Source: Zoroaster sp. YZ-2022
Taxonomy: Eukaryota; Echinodermata; Asteroidea; Forcipulatida; Zoroasteridae
Assembly (NCBI GenBank): GCA_029582265.1
Contig: CM055837.1
Location: 10,429,926 to 10,493,925 of the forward strand
Reading direction: 5' to 3'
Length of the DNA: 64,000 nt
A model generated the notes under the pieces. It did not search any database. It was given only the letters and a program-made list of their open reading frames with translations, and was not told where the DNA came from. Of the stretch, positions 20,653-32,762 are shown in pieces. A program made the translations under genes and the position numbers. The stretch's first letter is position 1, and every line of letters starts with the position of its first letter.

Positions 20653-21046
20653 AGCAGAATTCTTTTCTGAGTAGCTCTGTCAAAGTGGCACAGGTGTCTG
20701 AAGTAGAAAAGCAGGATATCTTTGAAAGGGGTTATTCATTGATTAATAAGGGGCCTTTGTCTTTGGGACTATTTTTAACCATTCTTAAAGTCAACATAAA
20801 TCACTCGGTGTGACAGCAGCAGTAATTAGTGCAGTATACTTGTCTGCATGCCCTTTCCAGTTAGTCATAAATTGTTAAAACTTAGAGCAGACTTCAGCCC
20901 CCCATGCATGACCGAGTGTAAAATGACTATAAATCAAAAAGGAAGGTTGTTAAAAAAAAATGAGTTTAATGGTAGATGCAGCCTTGACCTTGGGACGTGG
21001 GGCATGCATCAAGATCAGGTGTAGTCTATATTGTTTCAAGGGCAAC
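20653..21046. other. No gene recognised
   Basis: Unassigned DNA of mixed composition. No element ends or exon-like frame. Confidence 0.4.
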
Positions 21047-21048
21047 TA

Positions 21049-21308
21049 CACTCACTGGCCATAAGTATTGCAACATCCCCAAAGTTCAGTTTGGAGAACT
21101 GTGTTACAATAATTTATTTTATTTTACTTACACTACTTAAGACTTCTTGAAAGTGCCTGTGTTTTGAAGTCAATGTTCTTTTTTACTGTTCTTGCTCGGA
21201 AATTATGTAATACATGATTGATGAAATCGGATTAAATGATCATCTCACCTGTTACTTGTAAAGTGCTATTTTGAGCATGTTAATTGCAATACTTTTGGCC
21301 AGTGAGTG
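21049..21308. mobile_element. Tc1/mariner-like MITE
   Basis: A 260-bp element with inverted ends CACTCACTGGCCATAAGTAT on the left and the complement of ATACTTTTGGCCAGTGAGTG on the right. TA flanks both sides (21047-21048, 21309-21310). No transposase inside. Confidence 0.88.
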
Positions 21309-21468
21309 TATATGTATGTGTATCTGTTTGTTGTTCCTCTGGAGGGGAGGTATATGGGAAGGCAAGGTCAAGGCGGCCTCTCCCCCCCCCCCCACCTCCC
21401 AACCTTGGTCTCACAACTAGACCCTAGTGGGAAAACACTATATTTCCAGCAGTGCTGATTGGTTACTA

Positions 21469-22498
21469 TTAACCCTTCTGTGACTGCAAGGGTCAAAATC
21501 AGTCAAAATGTTGATATACTCACCAAGGTATATCTAGTGCACTGAAAAGTCGAACACTGTGAAACCTTACGTGTAGTAAGTACATTTACAGGTCAAATGA
21601 GTCAGTACGCGTAGGCCTATATAAGAAAGTTAACTCCAAACCAGAGTGACCAGAGAAACGCATGCAGTAATGGTGATGAAATAATAAACAGAGCAGTGAG
21701 ATGAAGGAATAAAGATACTGAGGGTTAGTGGGTCAAGGCGACCACCAAGTCATGGTCGTCTGTACACAGATACAGGATTTGAGCTTACAATCATGCCTGA
21801 AAAAAAAAAAACTTTCCCTGACTTGGATATTTGGATTTGGTTTCGGTTTGTGACGCCAGTCCAAATGCAGTTGACCGTATTGTGAACCTGATGATGAAGT
21901 TTCTCAACTTCAAAAATATCCTTACTTTCGATTGAATCAAGATTTATACATCAAAGAAACTAACCGAGGAAAAGTTTGTTTATTGGGGTTACATACTGTC
22001 AAAAATAGTGGAACTGCATTCAAATTATTTGTATTCATTGTAACATTTAATTTCCTTCTCATGAAGTGCATGAAAATAGACAAACTTACATACCATAATT
22101 TGCTCTATTCCGCTCTATCCTTGGATATGATGGCAGGCATAACCCCTCTAGTGACCAGAGAAACACAGTAATGGTGATGAAATAATAAAATATGCACTGA
22201 AAACATGTGAAAGGAAAATGAAAACCTTGGAAAGAATTCCAGAACATATGATGTAAAAGATTCATGTACCCATTCTTATGCTCTTGACCGTGTTTTTTTG
22301 ACTGGTAAAAGCATCGTCTAAGCATTGTTGAGGGTGGTCAAAATGACAGTAAAAACCAGTCAAAAATGTCCCTGTTTGCACATTTGGGTCAACAGTCAAA
22401 ACAGGCAGTTTTGACTGGTTTTGACCGGTTTTGACCGGTTTTGACCACTATAGCTACTTGCCACTAAATTTCAGCTAAAGTATATGTAGGAGGGTTAA
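21469..22498 (+). mobile_element. TTAA-D element split by ~680 bp
   Basis: The left part (21469-21603) starts TTAACCCTTCTGTGACTGC and carries GGGTCAAAATCAGTCAAAAT and CAAGGTATATCTAGTGCACT. The right part (from 22286) carries GACTGGTAAAAGCATCG, CATTTGGGTCAACAGTC and ends GTAGGAGGGTTAA. A TTTTGACCGG word is triplicated near 22420. Uninterrupted copies are at 31188-31506 and 57433-57747. Confidence 0.78.
21688..22150 (+). repeat. Duplicated segment, copy 1
   Basis: Shares nearly identical sequence with 23176-23698, from ACAGAGCAGTGAGATGAAGG to GATGATGGCAGGCAT and CCCTCTA. It lies inside TTAA-D. It lacks ~56 bases present at 23401-23456 in copy 2. Confidence 0.88.
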
Positions 22499-22678
22499 TA
22501 TGCAACAAAAAACACAATTTAAGTATTATTTTGAGAAAGAACCAGTAAGGCTAACAACATTGATTTTACTACAGGTCCTTTAGGTTGGTAAGCAGTTTGC
22601 AACAGTTAATTCTCTAATGAAAACAAAATTTGTGAAACTTGTAGCTTTGCATGGTGAAGAGGATAAGTAAAACTAATT

Positions 22679-22787
22679 GCGGTGACACCATGTGAAATTC
22701 TCAATTGAGTAGTGATTAGTTCTGAAAAGAACTGGAGGTTACAACTCGATGTTTCGATCAGTAAGCTCTGATCGTCTTCAGGAGAAA
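22679..22787 (-). repeat. Hammerhead-like hairpin repeat, copy 1
   Basis: On the minus strand it reads CCTGAAGACGATCAG, loop AGCTTA, CTGATCGAAACATCGAG. This resembles a hammerhead core (CTGANGA, stem, GAAA) with one extra C. AGTTCTTTTCAGAACT forms a second hairpin. Motifs of this sort are known in Penelope-like retroelements; that link is inference. Confidence 0.55.
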
Positions 22788-22840
22788 CAAAATTTGTTAT
22801 AATTATATATTTTTAACATGTTTTGAAGTAAAGACTGTTT

Positions 22841-22949
22841 ACGGTGACACCATGTGAAGTTCTCAGTTGAGTAGTGATTAGTTCTGAAAAGAACTGGAGG
22901 TTACAACTCGACGTTTCGTTCAGTATGCGCTGATCGTCTTCAGGAGAAT
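22841..22949 (-). repeat. Hammerhead-like hairpin repeat, copy 2
   Basis: Same orientation as copy 1, whose start is 162 bp upstream. It reads CTGAAGACGATCAG, loop CGCATA, CTGAACGAAACGTCGAG, with one mismatch in the stem. The flanks, GGTGACACCATGTGAAGTTC and AGTTCTTTTCAGAACT (minus), match copy 1. Confidence 0.55.
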
Positions 22950-23175
22950 GCTTTGACGATTTGTTTTATTGCAAAAAGAATGCCGAAGGATGACAGCTAT
23001 CTACATGAACTTAATTGCAGTGTGCATGAGTTGGATGGTCTAGTCCCAGCCTCCCTACTGCAGCACGCACTCTTTTTAGTAAGCGTGTATCAGACTATGA
23101 GCCAAAATAAATCGGCTGCAAGCACCTAATTTAAATGGTCAAGATTTTGGATATTGAAATCTCCTGTTCAGTGCA

Positions 23176-23698
23176 ACAGAGCAGTGAGATGAAGGAATAA
23201 AGATACTGAGGTTTAGTGGGTCAAGGCGACCACCAAGTCATGGTCGTCTGTACACAGATACAGGATTTGAGCTTACAATCATGCCTGAAAAAAAAAAACT
23301 TTCCCTGACTTGGATATTTGGATTTGGTTTCGGTTTGTGACGCCAGTCCAAATGCAGTTGACCGTATTGTGAACCTGATGATGAAGTTTCTCAACTTCAA
23401 AGCCGTTGTGTACACAACTGGTACATGTAAGTTTGTAGGGGGAAAAAAACACTTCTAAAAATATCCTTACTTTCGATTGAATCAAGATTTATACATCAAA
23501 GAAACTAACCGAGGAAAAGTTTCAGTTTATTGGGGTTACATACTGTCAAAAATAGTGGAACTGCATTCAAATTATTTGTATTCATTGTAACATTTAAATT
23601 TCCTTCTCATGAAGTGCATGAAAATAGACAAACTTACATACCATAATTTGCTCTATTCCGCTCTATCCTTGGATATGATGGCAGGCATGAGCCCTCTA
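23176..23698 (+). repeat. Duplicated segment, copy 2
   Basis: About 520 bp matching 21688-22150, with an extra block at 23401-23456 (GCCGTTGTGTACACAACTGG and following). The high identity indicates a recent local duplication roughly 1.5 kb apart. Confidence 0.88.
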
Positions 23699-24124
23699 AA
23701 GTTTGCAAAAAGACCCCCCCCCCCAAAAAAAAAATGGTTGTAGGAGGAAAAAACACAAGCTGTTATTCCCGTAACACATAAAACCAACCCTCCCCCACCC
23801 CCAACAGTAACCTGGGTCCAACCTTGAAATCATATATGATGATGACGACGACGACGACGACGACACAAGCTGTGGCATGTCAAGGTGAAGGTAATTCCTG
23901 TGGTAGTGGGCAGACTGGGTACAATTCCGAAGGCATTGGAGAAACATATCAAGGAGATAGGAACATCTGTTAGAGTAGAATTACTACAGAAGGTGGCACT
24001 CTTAGGGACAGCAAGGATTCTGCGAAAGACACTCGAGATCTAAGGCTACGGGATGTAGCTTGACTCGAGGTGTAACCGGCAGAAAGGAAAACAAGATCTT
24101 AATTTTCATGCTGTGCTAATGCGA
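23699..24124. other. No gene; GAC microsatellite
   Basis: Holds C and A runs near 23714-23733 and a (GAC)n tract near 23840-23864. No exon or element was recognised. Confidence 0.45.
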
Positions 24125-24126
24125 AA

Positions 24127-24492
24127 TAATAATAATAATAATAATGTGGACTTATATGGTGCACGTATCCACCAAACTGGTGCTCAAGGCGCATTACATT
24201 ATTACCCCTGCTCATCAGGCTCATAAATCATTCCTGAAACCATCTCAGCTCCCTGGGGAGTATACAGCTCAATTGCTGCCATTTCAGCGCATATAGGGCT
24301 ACTCAAACACAACAACCAACTCTGCCCTCACAGGTACCCATTTACCCCTGGGTGGAGAGAAGCAATTATGGTAAAGTGTCTTGTTCAAGGACACAAGCAC
24401 CATGGTCGCGGTTGGGATTCGAACCCACATTCTGACGACTCAGCCATCAGAACACAAATCCGATGCACTAAACCGCTCGACCATGGTACTCC
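24127..24492 (-). mobile_element. SINE-L, full-length
   Basis: Begins on the plus strand with (AAT)n and GTGGACTTATATGG and ends with the head complement GCACTAAACCGCTCGACCAT. B-box complement GGGATTCGAACCC and body words TATACAGCTCAATTGCTGCC and CCTGGGTGGAGAGAAGCA are intact. Confidence 0.88.
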
Positions 24493-25461
24493 TACTCCTA
24501 TAATCCCTTCTCCTTACGCAGTTTGTTATCATCCATCTGCCTCCCTGCAACCTCAATCAGTTCCATCATCCCCCTCCCCTTGCAACCTCTGACCCACGAC
24601 CCACTTCTCTTAATATCCCTATCCCATAGCATCCCAGTTCCATCCTCTTCCTCCCCTTCCTCCCTGCAACCTCCTGACCCTTAACCCACTTCTCTTCATA
24701 GAAACATCCCCGATCCATCCCAGTGTATAGTGTGACGGAAGTGGAAGGGCCATGGCCAGATCATTGGATTGTGTCATGGGAAGGGCAGGTCCCACTCTGA
24801 AGCTCACACGGCTCATACTCAAAAGTATTACAGTGAACGATTCCCCTTGTATCCCACAGCAATTTGCTACATAAAATTCACAAATTTCTAATCAAAATTC
24901 AAGATTTGTCATTCAAAATTAGTATTACATACACAAACAAAAAATTATGCCCTAAAATGTTTTTTATCCCAATTTTTATAATGATTTTGTTTTTTTTGCA
25001 GACAACACAATATTATGGCCCCATAATACATACTGAAAATTATTGACGACAAAAAATTACTAAAATCTCTGTCAACCAGTTTACAAAAACCAGCACAAGA
25101 ACGTAAAAGTTTTCAGAGCCCAAGAGATTTCATTTCATAATTTGATTTGATTTTTGATTTTTTGATTTTGTTTTTTTGGGGGGGTTCATAGAGGACAAAT
25201 AAAATTGGAGGAAGCACACGGTCCTGACCTCTCTCTAACCTTTGCTTCCTCCGGGCCCTGCACTATCTCAGAAGAAAATCCCCACCCTCCCTTGTCACTG
25301 CCATCCTGACCTGATTATGTCACAGCCCCACTCCAGCTGTCTTTCCCAGGCCCGAGTTCCTTGACTCCTTACAGAAAGGAGGGCGATTCCAAAGTTGTGA
25401 AAGGAGACACTCTTAGTAACGCTCACAGGGGGTGGGGGGGGGGGGGGGTGGATGTCAACTG
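24493..25461. other. No gene; C-rich then AT-rich stretch
   Basis: 24500-24720 is C-rich with repeated CTCCCTGCAACCTC and ACCCACTTCTCTT words, a weak internal duplication. 24860-25190 is AT-rich. A G run lies at 25435-25449. Confidence 0.45.
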
Positions 25462-25880
25462 TACTATCCCGATTTGGAGATGGTTATATCTTGATTGAAA
25501 CCCTATTCTCCCAATGAGGATACCAAAAGGCCCCAATCAGGAAACCCTTGGGGTGACAATGACCCCGTTCTGTTATACTATCCTGATTGAAACCCTTCTC
25601 TCCCAATGAGGGTACCAATATGCCCCGATCAGGAAACCCTTGGGGTGACAATGATCCCGTTCTGTTATACTATCCTGATTGAAACCCTTCTCTCCCAATG
25701 AGGGTACCAATATGACCTGATCAGGAAACCCTTGGGGGACAATGGCGCCTTCTGTTATCCCGATTGGGAGATACTTTTATCCTGATTTAAACCCTATCTC
25801 CCAATGGGGGTACCAATAGGGCCCCAATCGAGAAACTCTTGGGACAATGATGTCTTGTGTTATACTATACTGATTGAGAG
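25462..25880 (+). repeat. Tandem array of ~95-120 bp, four units
   Basis: Repeated words are CTGATTGAAACCC, CTCCCAATGAGGGTACCAAT, CAGGAAACCCTTGGG and GACAATGA, then GTTCTGTTATACTATCC. The middle units are nearly identical and the outer units more diverged, as expected for unequal exchange. Confidence 0.82.
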
Positions 25881-25910
25881 ATACTTTTTTGGTATAGTTT
25901 GATTCTCTAA

Positions 25911-26009
25911 ATTTTCCTCTTTCATTTGATACCAGATTTGTAGAAATCAGAAAAAAATATAAAAAAATTTGGATTTCTACAAATCTGGTATCAAATGAAA
26001 GAGGAAAAT
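25911..26009. repeat. Perfect 38-bp inverted repeat
   Basis: 25911-25948 (begins ATTTTCCTCTTTCATTTGAT) and 25972-26009 are exact reverse complements around a 23-base AT-rich loop. Weaker symmetry extends outward. It could be a small foldback element; no target duplication was found. Confidence 0.85.
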
Positions 26010-26646
<637 letters not shown>

Positions 26647-26819
26647 GTCGCACTCCATCATTCCAATGAGACATGTTCCTCTCAGACACTCATCGTCATC
26701 TGTGTTAGGGTGATTCAATTCTTGACATTTTGATGTCAGAATATTCCTTGTGGAACGAAGGCCAGATGACAGTTCTGTTTTGTCCAGTCCTGGTTAAACT
26801 TTTTAATTTTACCATCGTC

Positions 26820-27175
26820 GTGTGCCCGGCAGAAGATAGTAAGGCTCTACGACCTTATTCCGGGCACACAAAGTACAACTTTTTGTCCCAGCAGAAGGTC
26901 GTAAGCAATAAAATGGCTCCTTTGACAAAAAAGTAGGGCATAACTGTTATATATTTGTTGCTAGAATTACTCCCAAGACATGTTTTTCCATTCCCATCCG
27001 GAATTTAACTTTCCTACAGTGACTTATAAATGGCAGAAAAACGACCAAACTTTCACAACTCAAGTTTTCTTGAAACACAATTTTGCACATTAATTGCTTA
27101 CGACCTTTGCTACCAGTCACACTTTCGTTTCGTTTCGTTTCGTTTCGTTTCGTCCTGTCCTTCTTCCGGGCACAC
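26820..27175. mobile_element. TIR element with nested inverted ends
   Basis: The outer ends are GTGTGCCCGGCAGAAG and CTTCTTCCGGGCACAC. A second right-type end, CCTTATTCCGGGCACAC, lies at 26855-26871. An inner inverted pair, AAGGTCGTAAGCAAT and ATTGCTTACGACCTT, lies near 26893 and 27092. A (TTTCG)6 tract is at 27122-27153. No transposase and no clear target duplication. Confidence 0.65.
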
Positions 27176-28080
27176 AATGTTATATACATGACAAGTCTCA
27201 CTTGTTAGATATTTGATGCATGCATTGAAACCAATGAAGACTGCCTCTATGCCCCACCTGATTGTTGGTCACTCTATCCACCCTGTGCACATTGCTGCCC
27301 TCTAGTGGTGAAAAATGCACTTAGTCTCTGACAGAGGGCATTCTGCGGAAGCCATTTTTATGGGTCCCTATCCTGCAATGTGAAACGGCCATTTCACACT
27401 AACCTTCCCAAATTTGCCATAAACCACCGGTGCTTCCAATTCTTATATATATATATATATATAAAAAATATTGGACAGATATGGTCATATACATTTACTT
27501 TGCCTGAACCCTTGGGAAGTAAGGTCATCCAGGCGTTAGGAAAATCCTAGAAAATTGGCTGACACACATTTTGTCTTTTCCAGGAAAAAAGAGCTTATCA
27601 TATACAGCACATGGACATTTTGGGAAATTGCTGATACGAGTACAAGTTTTTGGAGACAATCAAATTTTTGAATCTTTATGTAATTAAAACAACCCTAAAA
27701 TACTTCGTAATTTTTTTTTCAATATTTTAATTTGAAATGACTTTTGATGTGAACCTTCTGGAATATATCCCTGAAAAGAGTATACAAAATGTATGGCAAT
27801 TCAAGGAAAAAACCTCCCTGTAGGTCACGTGAGTCACTCCATGCCATTATGGTGTAGATTTACATGCATAATTGAATACAACACATCAGGCACTCATGAC
27901 TTAATTTGTATCAACATAATAGTATGGGTTCATTTTCTCTATTTTTTTAATTTTTGGATTCAGTAAAATGGTATTATGTTCATTAGAAAGTTAAACTTCA
28001 CAAGCGTGTTCGATAATAAAATATTGGGCGAAATTGTCTGCTGCCATAATTAATCTTGATTTGCCTACTTGTCACTCGTG
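27176..28080. other. No gene recognised
   Basis: Contains a short (TA)n near 27446-27462. The sequence around 27290-27420 is of moderate GC content but has no splice-bounded frame. Confidence 0.4.
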
Positions 28081-28209
28081 TCACATTATGTCACGCGAGT
28101 CACGTTATATCATGCAAGTCACGTTATGTCATGCGAGTCACGTTATGTCATGCGAGTCACGTTATGTCATGCGAGTCACGTTATGTCACGCCATGTCACG
28201 CCAGTCACA
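28081..28209 (+). repeat. 19-bp minisatellite
   Basis: About six copies of TCACGTTATGTCATGCGAG plus partial copies at both ends. Units differ by one or two bases. Confidence 0.92.
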
Positions 28210-29167
28210 TTATTTACACTAGCAATAGTGTACAATCCCTTGAAATTTAACATATTAAGGTGTACACCTTGATTGTGGCTGTGCCTATCTGCTTTGCATG
28301 TAGGGCGCCCTCGTATGGTCATGCACAGAGCGGATACCATCTGTATATATCTGCTAGTATGTATACGTGATGTATCGGGCTGTTGAACATAATCAGGAAA
28401 TCCAGAAATCTCGTGATTTCAAGCGAATTTGGATAAACAAGGACACTGTCTCGAAAATAAAACAAACATTTTACCCTATTGTATCATGAGCTTGAGTACC
28501 AGACAGTTGAAGGTTATATTCATGCTAATATTAACATCTGCGACAAAAATTGTGGTTCTTCTGCCTGGAAAGTTGAGGGGAAATATAAGTTGCGCATCCT
28601 GTTGATTAAGGGCAGGGGCTGTAACACACTGCTGAGGTGCTTTGAAAAAAAAGAATCTGTGTTTGAACGTAAATAGGGAGAAATGTTTTCCTGAAATCCT
28701 TGTGCAAAAACCTGTTTGTCCATCACCCCTGCAAAATCACCCCCCCCCCCCCATCACCCCCCCCCCCCCATACAACGACTGATGATGTTGTCAAACCAAG
28801 TTTTCTATGGAAACATTTGGCGGCACAATTTTTTTTTCCAGCCGAATTTCAAGCGCTCAAACATTGAATGAGGCGGAGCAGAGAGGGTTTTCTTGGTGAC
28901 CCATCTCAGTTTAGATGTTACCATGTCCAGTTGAGCAAATAGTTTTATTATCAGCGTTGTTGGTTAGTAGAATAAAAGTACAGCTTATCACTTTTCAAAG
29001 TTTCACACAATGAATCTTTTTATCCCAGGAGTTATGTGCCTATCTGCCTGTGAAATCCATTGTCTATAATGTTAAGTGTTTGTATTGTTCTGTGACCCAT
29101 TTCGTTCAAGGCATTAATCTTGCTGAAATAGCCGGCCTGAAATTTATAGTACTAGTTCTCAAACATT
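28210..29167. other. No gene recognised
   Basis: Two C runs near 28740-28770 and unremarkable frames. No element ends. Confidence 0.4.
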
Positions 29168-29280
29168 GGAGGCCTGTGATTTTTCGGGATTTTATCCTGA
29201 TTTCAGGATCTCCCTTTGCCTCAAAATATTCTTGAAAGAAAAGAAGTAGCCACCAAGGAAAGATTCCAAAATTATGAAGT
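29168..29280 (+). mobile_element. Tir-E fragment
   Basis: GAGGCCTGTGATTTTTCGGG, TCTCCCTTTGCCTCAAAATA and GAAGTAGCCACCAAGGAAAG match the left third of Tir-E. It stops where a Tir-H element begins. Confidence 0.68.
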
Positions 29281-29282
29281 TG

Positions 29283-29575
29283 TTACTTTTCAGGCCCCCC
29301 CAAAAAAGTCTCCGGTTTCTGGTCATCAGTCGGCTTCAAAATTGGTGCGGTGATGCACTTTTTTTGGGGCCAACAGGGAAATACATGATACATTGTATAC
29401 ACGGGGACCAAATATCCCATATACAAAGTATGGTGGCTAAGAGAGACCTCACAAATCGGGCAAACGTTCATACCCCTATGTGAACAAGTCATTTAAAGCA
29501 CAGCATGGCAGAATTCCAATCGATCCAGCAATTTTGGCTGCAATTGGACATCGTTTCATAGCCCAAAAAAATGGC
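29283..29575 (+). mobile_element. Tir-H element, right end lost
   Basis: Left end AAAAAAGTCTCCGGTTTCTG, then CAAAATTGGTGCGGTGATG, CCATATACAAAGTATGGTGG, AATCGGGCAAACGTTCATAC and GATCCAGCAATTTTGGCTGC. A ~50-codon frame is shared with the other copies (residues near the end read HGRIPIDPAILAAIGHRF). It is broken by TAA after KYGG. Confidence 0.72.
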
Positions 29576-29652
29576 TGGAGCTAGATTTGCTTAGCAACCT
29601 TTTGTGATATTTTCAAGCTCCCATTATCCATTGTAAGCAAACTTATTGTTAA

Positions 29653-29692
<40 letters not shown>

Positions 29693-30349
29693 AAGAATAT
29701 GTGGTTAAAAAAACCAAAGGAAACTAAACACTTCTGTAGTTATGCAAGGCTGAATTTCAAAGAAAGAAAGGGCAAACCACAAGTTTTGAAAATTAGATCA
29801 CAGGTTTTGGTGGGAAAATGTCAGGGTTTTGTTTTTTTAAGTGAGTCATGGCTTTTATATTGTGTAAATTCCACACTGCACCTCCATCAATCTCCTCTCT
29901 ACATTGTTGCTATAGTTCAAGGTGCAAGGAAAAATCTCTCTGGCAGTAACCCCAACTTAAAGGTACAGCATGGGGTGGGTAATTCAAAAATTTAACCAAG
30001 TAGTCTAATTTGAATGTCAAACTGAAATTCATTGTAAAGCTGATGAGGGTATCGATCTTCATGAGAAATTATTTTTTTTGTGAGGGCAGAGATGAATGTC
30101 ATTAAATGACGTTTGTTTCAGTGTTTACAAACAACAAAACAATATGTAACAGTAATGTATCATACAGTATAGAAAAGTAATTATTTGATATAAGAATAAT
30201 ATATCAAAATAGACTTTTGTACATGCAGTGAATTTTGTTATTTTAAAATTTTTTATTGTTATTTTTAATTTTTTAATTTTTAATTTTTAATTTTTTAATT
30301 TTTAATTTTTTAATTTTTAATTTTTTTATTTTTAATTTTTTTTATGCAA
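29576..30349. other. No gene; AT microsatellites
   Basis: An (AT)n tract lies at 29656-29689, and 30240-30345 is a (TTTTTAA)n-type low-complexity run. A 98-codon frame at 29699-29995 has no recognised domain. Confidence 0.5.
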
Positions 30350-30645
30350 ATCACCCTGCACAAGGCTAATGACCAATCCAAGGTGGGGGCTACTAAGTCA
30401 TTAAGTTGTTACAACGACTCCACACTGAATAAACCCCTCGCACCGAAACAAGACAAGTTAATAACCAGCCTCTTCACGGTGTGAATAGGACTGGGAGGGG
30501 TAACTAGTCCAGAACTATAAGCAATTATGGTTAAGTGTCTTGCTCAAGGACACAAGTGTCACGGCTGTGATTCGAACCCACATTCTGCTGCTAACACCAG
30601 AACTTGAGTCCGGTAAGCTAGACCGCTCGGCTACGACACTCCACT
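30350..30645 (-). mobile_element. SINE-L with a different body
   Basis: The head complement (GAACTTGAGTCCGGTAAGCT, GACCGCTCGGCTACGAC) and the B-box complement GATTCGAACCC are clear. CAATTATGGTTAAGTGTCTT follows. The distal part (ACCCCTCGCACCGAAACAAG, ACCAGCCTCTTCACGG) differs from the usual SINE-L body and may be a separate subfamily tail. Confidence 0.65.
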
Positions 30646-30680
30646 GAATACATACAATATAAATTGGTTAGAAAATAATG

Positions 30681-30980
30681 TTAACATGCCTGATTTTGCC
30701 TGATTTTGCCTGATTTTGCCTGATTTTGGTGGATTCAGTACTCCACAGTATAGCCCAGCGAATAGAGCATGTAGCCATGTGTACCAAATCCATCCAACTC
30801 CACCGGCTGCTTTTGTTGGATTCAGGACTGTCTATATCCAAGCCATGGATGCTTTGCGTTTGCTAACTGTACCAATTCCACCAAAGTCCTAACAATTGGG
30901 GTACCTTTTTACTGCATGTTGATAGATTTTGGAGGATTTGGGATGGGTTCATAGCCAAAATGCCTCGGGGGTTTATTTAA
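30681..30980 (+). mobile_element. TTAA-F element with TGCCTGATTTT repeat
   Basis: TTAA at 30681-30684 and 30977-30980. Near the left end TGCCTGATTTT is repeated four times. The right end has GATAGATTTTGGAGGATTTG, CATAGCCAAAATGCCTCGGG and TTTATTTAA. The middle (TCCACAGTATAGCCCAGCG, AAGCCATGGATGCTTTGCG) matches 60719-60990 in reverse. Confidence 0.7.
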
Positions 30981-31106
30981 TAGGGTGAATGCAAATATGA
31001 GTTTAAGATTGTGTGTTTCAACTTCTTAATAGAATATGAAACGATTAGGGAGGACGGCTGTGTGTTCTGTTTGATAGCCACTGTAGCACTGAATACAGCA
31101 GCACAG

Positions 31107-31186
31107 AGAGGTGTATACTCCCCAGGGAGCTGAGAAAGTTTAAGGATGGGTATTAATCCAATGACCAGGGGTGATCATACAGAGGG
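31107..31186 (+). mobile_element. SINE-L body fragment
   Basis: GTGTATACTCCCCAGGGAGC and TGAGAAAGTTTAAGGATGGG resemble the distal SINE-L body. It is cut by the TTAA-D copy that follows. Confidence 0.55.
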
Positions 31187-31187
31187 C

Positions 31188-31506
31188 TTAACCCTCCTAC
31201 TACTACAAGGGTCAAAATCAGTCAAAATGTTGATATACTTGCCAAGGTATATCTAGTGCACTTTTTAAAAAGTCAAACACTGTCAAACCTTACGTGGAGT
31301 AAGTACATTTACAGTCAAAATGAATCGACCGTTTTTGACTGGTAAAAGCATTGTCATGTATTGTTGAGGGTAGTCAAAATGACAGTAAAAACCAGTCAAA
31401 AATGCCCCTATGTGCACATTTGGGTCAACAGTCAAAACGGGCAGTTGACTGGTTGTGACCTCTATAGCTACTTGCCACTAAAGTGCAGCAATAGTTGGAG
31501 GGTTAA
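31188..31506 (+). mobile_element. TTAA-D element, intact
   Basis: A 319-bp copy with TTAA at 31188-31191 and 31503-31506, left end CCCTCCTACTACTACAAGGG and right end AATAGTTGGAGGG. Inside, GTCAAAATCAGTCAAAATG near the left and CAGTCAAAACGGGCAGTTG near the right are loosely symmetric. No protein. Confidence 0.87.
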
Positions 31507-31636
31507 AGTATCAATTTAAAAGAGTACCCTGTGCTTAATTCCACATTAGAATGAGGAAATAATATCTGAATTCATGCATTTTCACTATTTTCTCATGGAC
31601 GACACATTGCAATTTCTATGTAATAAGCGGAAACTT

Positions 31637-31714
31637 TCAATACAATACAATACAATACAATGAAGGCATTTATATAGCGCTCTTACACAAACGGTATCAC
31701 AGCGCTTTACAGTG
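31637..31714 (-). mobile_element. SINE tail fragment
   Basis: (CAATA)n, then GAAGGCATTTATATAGCGCT and CAAACGGTATCACAGCGCTT is the reverse complement of the tail at about 42640-42705. Confidence 0.6.
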
Positions 31715-32462
31715 AGATGCAAGTACAATTTAAAAATACACAGTGCCTAAAATAAATGAGTCTTGAGAGATGTTTGAAGACTGGTTAGCATATAATAATA
31801 TAATATTGTTAGCATATTTGCCAACATAGACAATATCATGCCTTGCAATGTACTTTTTTTTTCTGAATATGACTATTTCTTGTAGAAAGGCATGCAAAAT
31901 CACAAATTTCACAAACATAATCTTCAGAGGCAAATTTGGATGATATAACAGCTCTCCGAAATTAAATTTACGATGGGCCGTTTTCCAGTAAAAAAAAAAA
32001 GGTTCTGAAATGAATTTATGATGGGCATATTATCAATTCATTAAGGTAATTAATTACTTTTAAACCATGCCTTTGGACAATGATTATGTGAAATAGTTCA
32101 TTTTAAACTTATTTGTAAAACAGATTTTCAGATTTAAAACCGCCGGTGAAATAAAAGAGAAAAAAATACATGGAAAACTAGGTATCTTTAAAAGGCCCGT
32201 CACACTATTTTTCTTCTCAAATTTAATCTGTAACCAGACATGGGTACCTTTGTGCTCTTGGCTTTTTATGAGCTAGATGAGTCACTGGAATAAAGTCGGC
32301 TGAGTCCCTATGGATTTTTGTTTTTCCTTTATTTTTACCTACAAAAGCTGCCACTGCAGCTTAATAGCCACCCCGCGATCGTGACCGTGCACTGCGCTTT
32401 AAACATCCCAGGCTAATTACTGTACTCCTGCCTGCCCGATTTGCTGGGTCAAGGTAACAGCT

Positions 32463-32495
<33 letters not shown>

Positions 32496-32713
32496 CAAAG
32501 GCGCCCATCCAATGTAACATGATACCGGACTGCATATGTTTAACTCAATGACAGGGCTCAGGTTCAATGTCCGTGTACTGTAGCCGAGACCAGGGCACTG
32601 CCACCCAGGCTTATGCTCCAGCGAATTCATTAACCCAATTCTGCAGCTAGCACCGCTCTGCCGCCTGGGGGAGTAAAGGATCATGAGTGTTCATTGGTGA
32701 GGCGGCCATTCGT

Positions 32714-32762
<49 letters not shown>

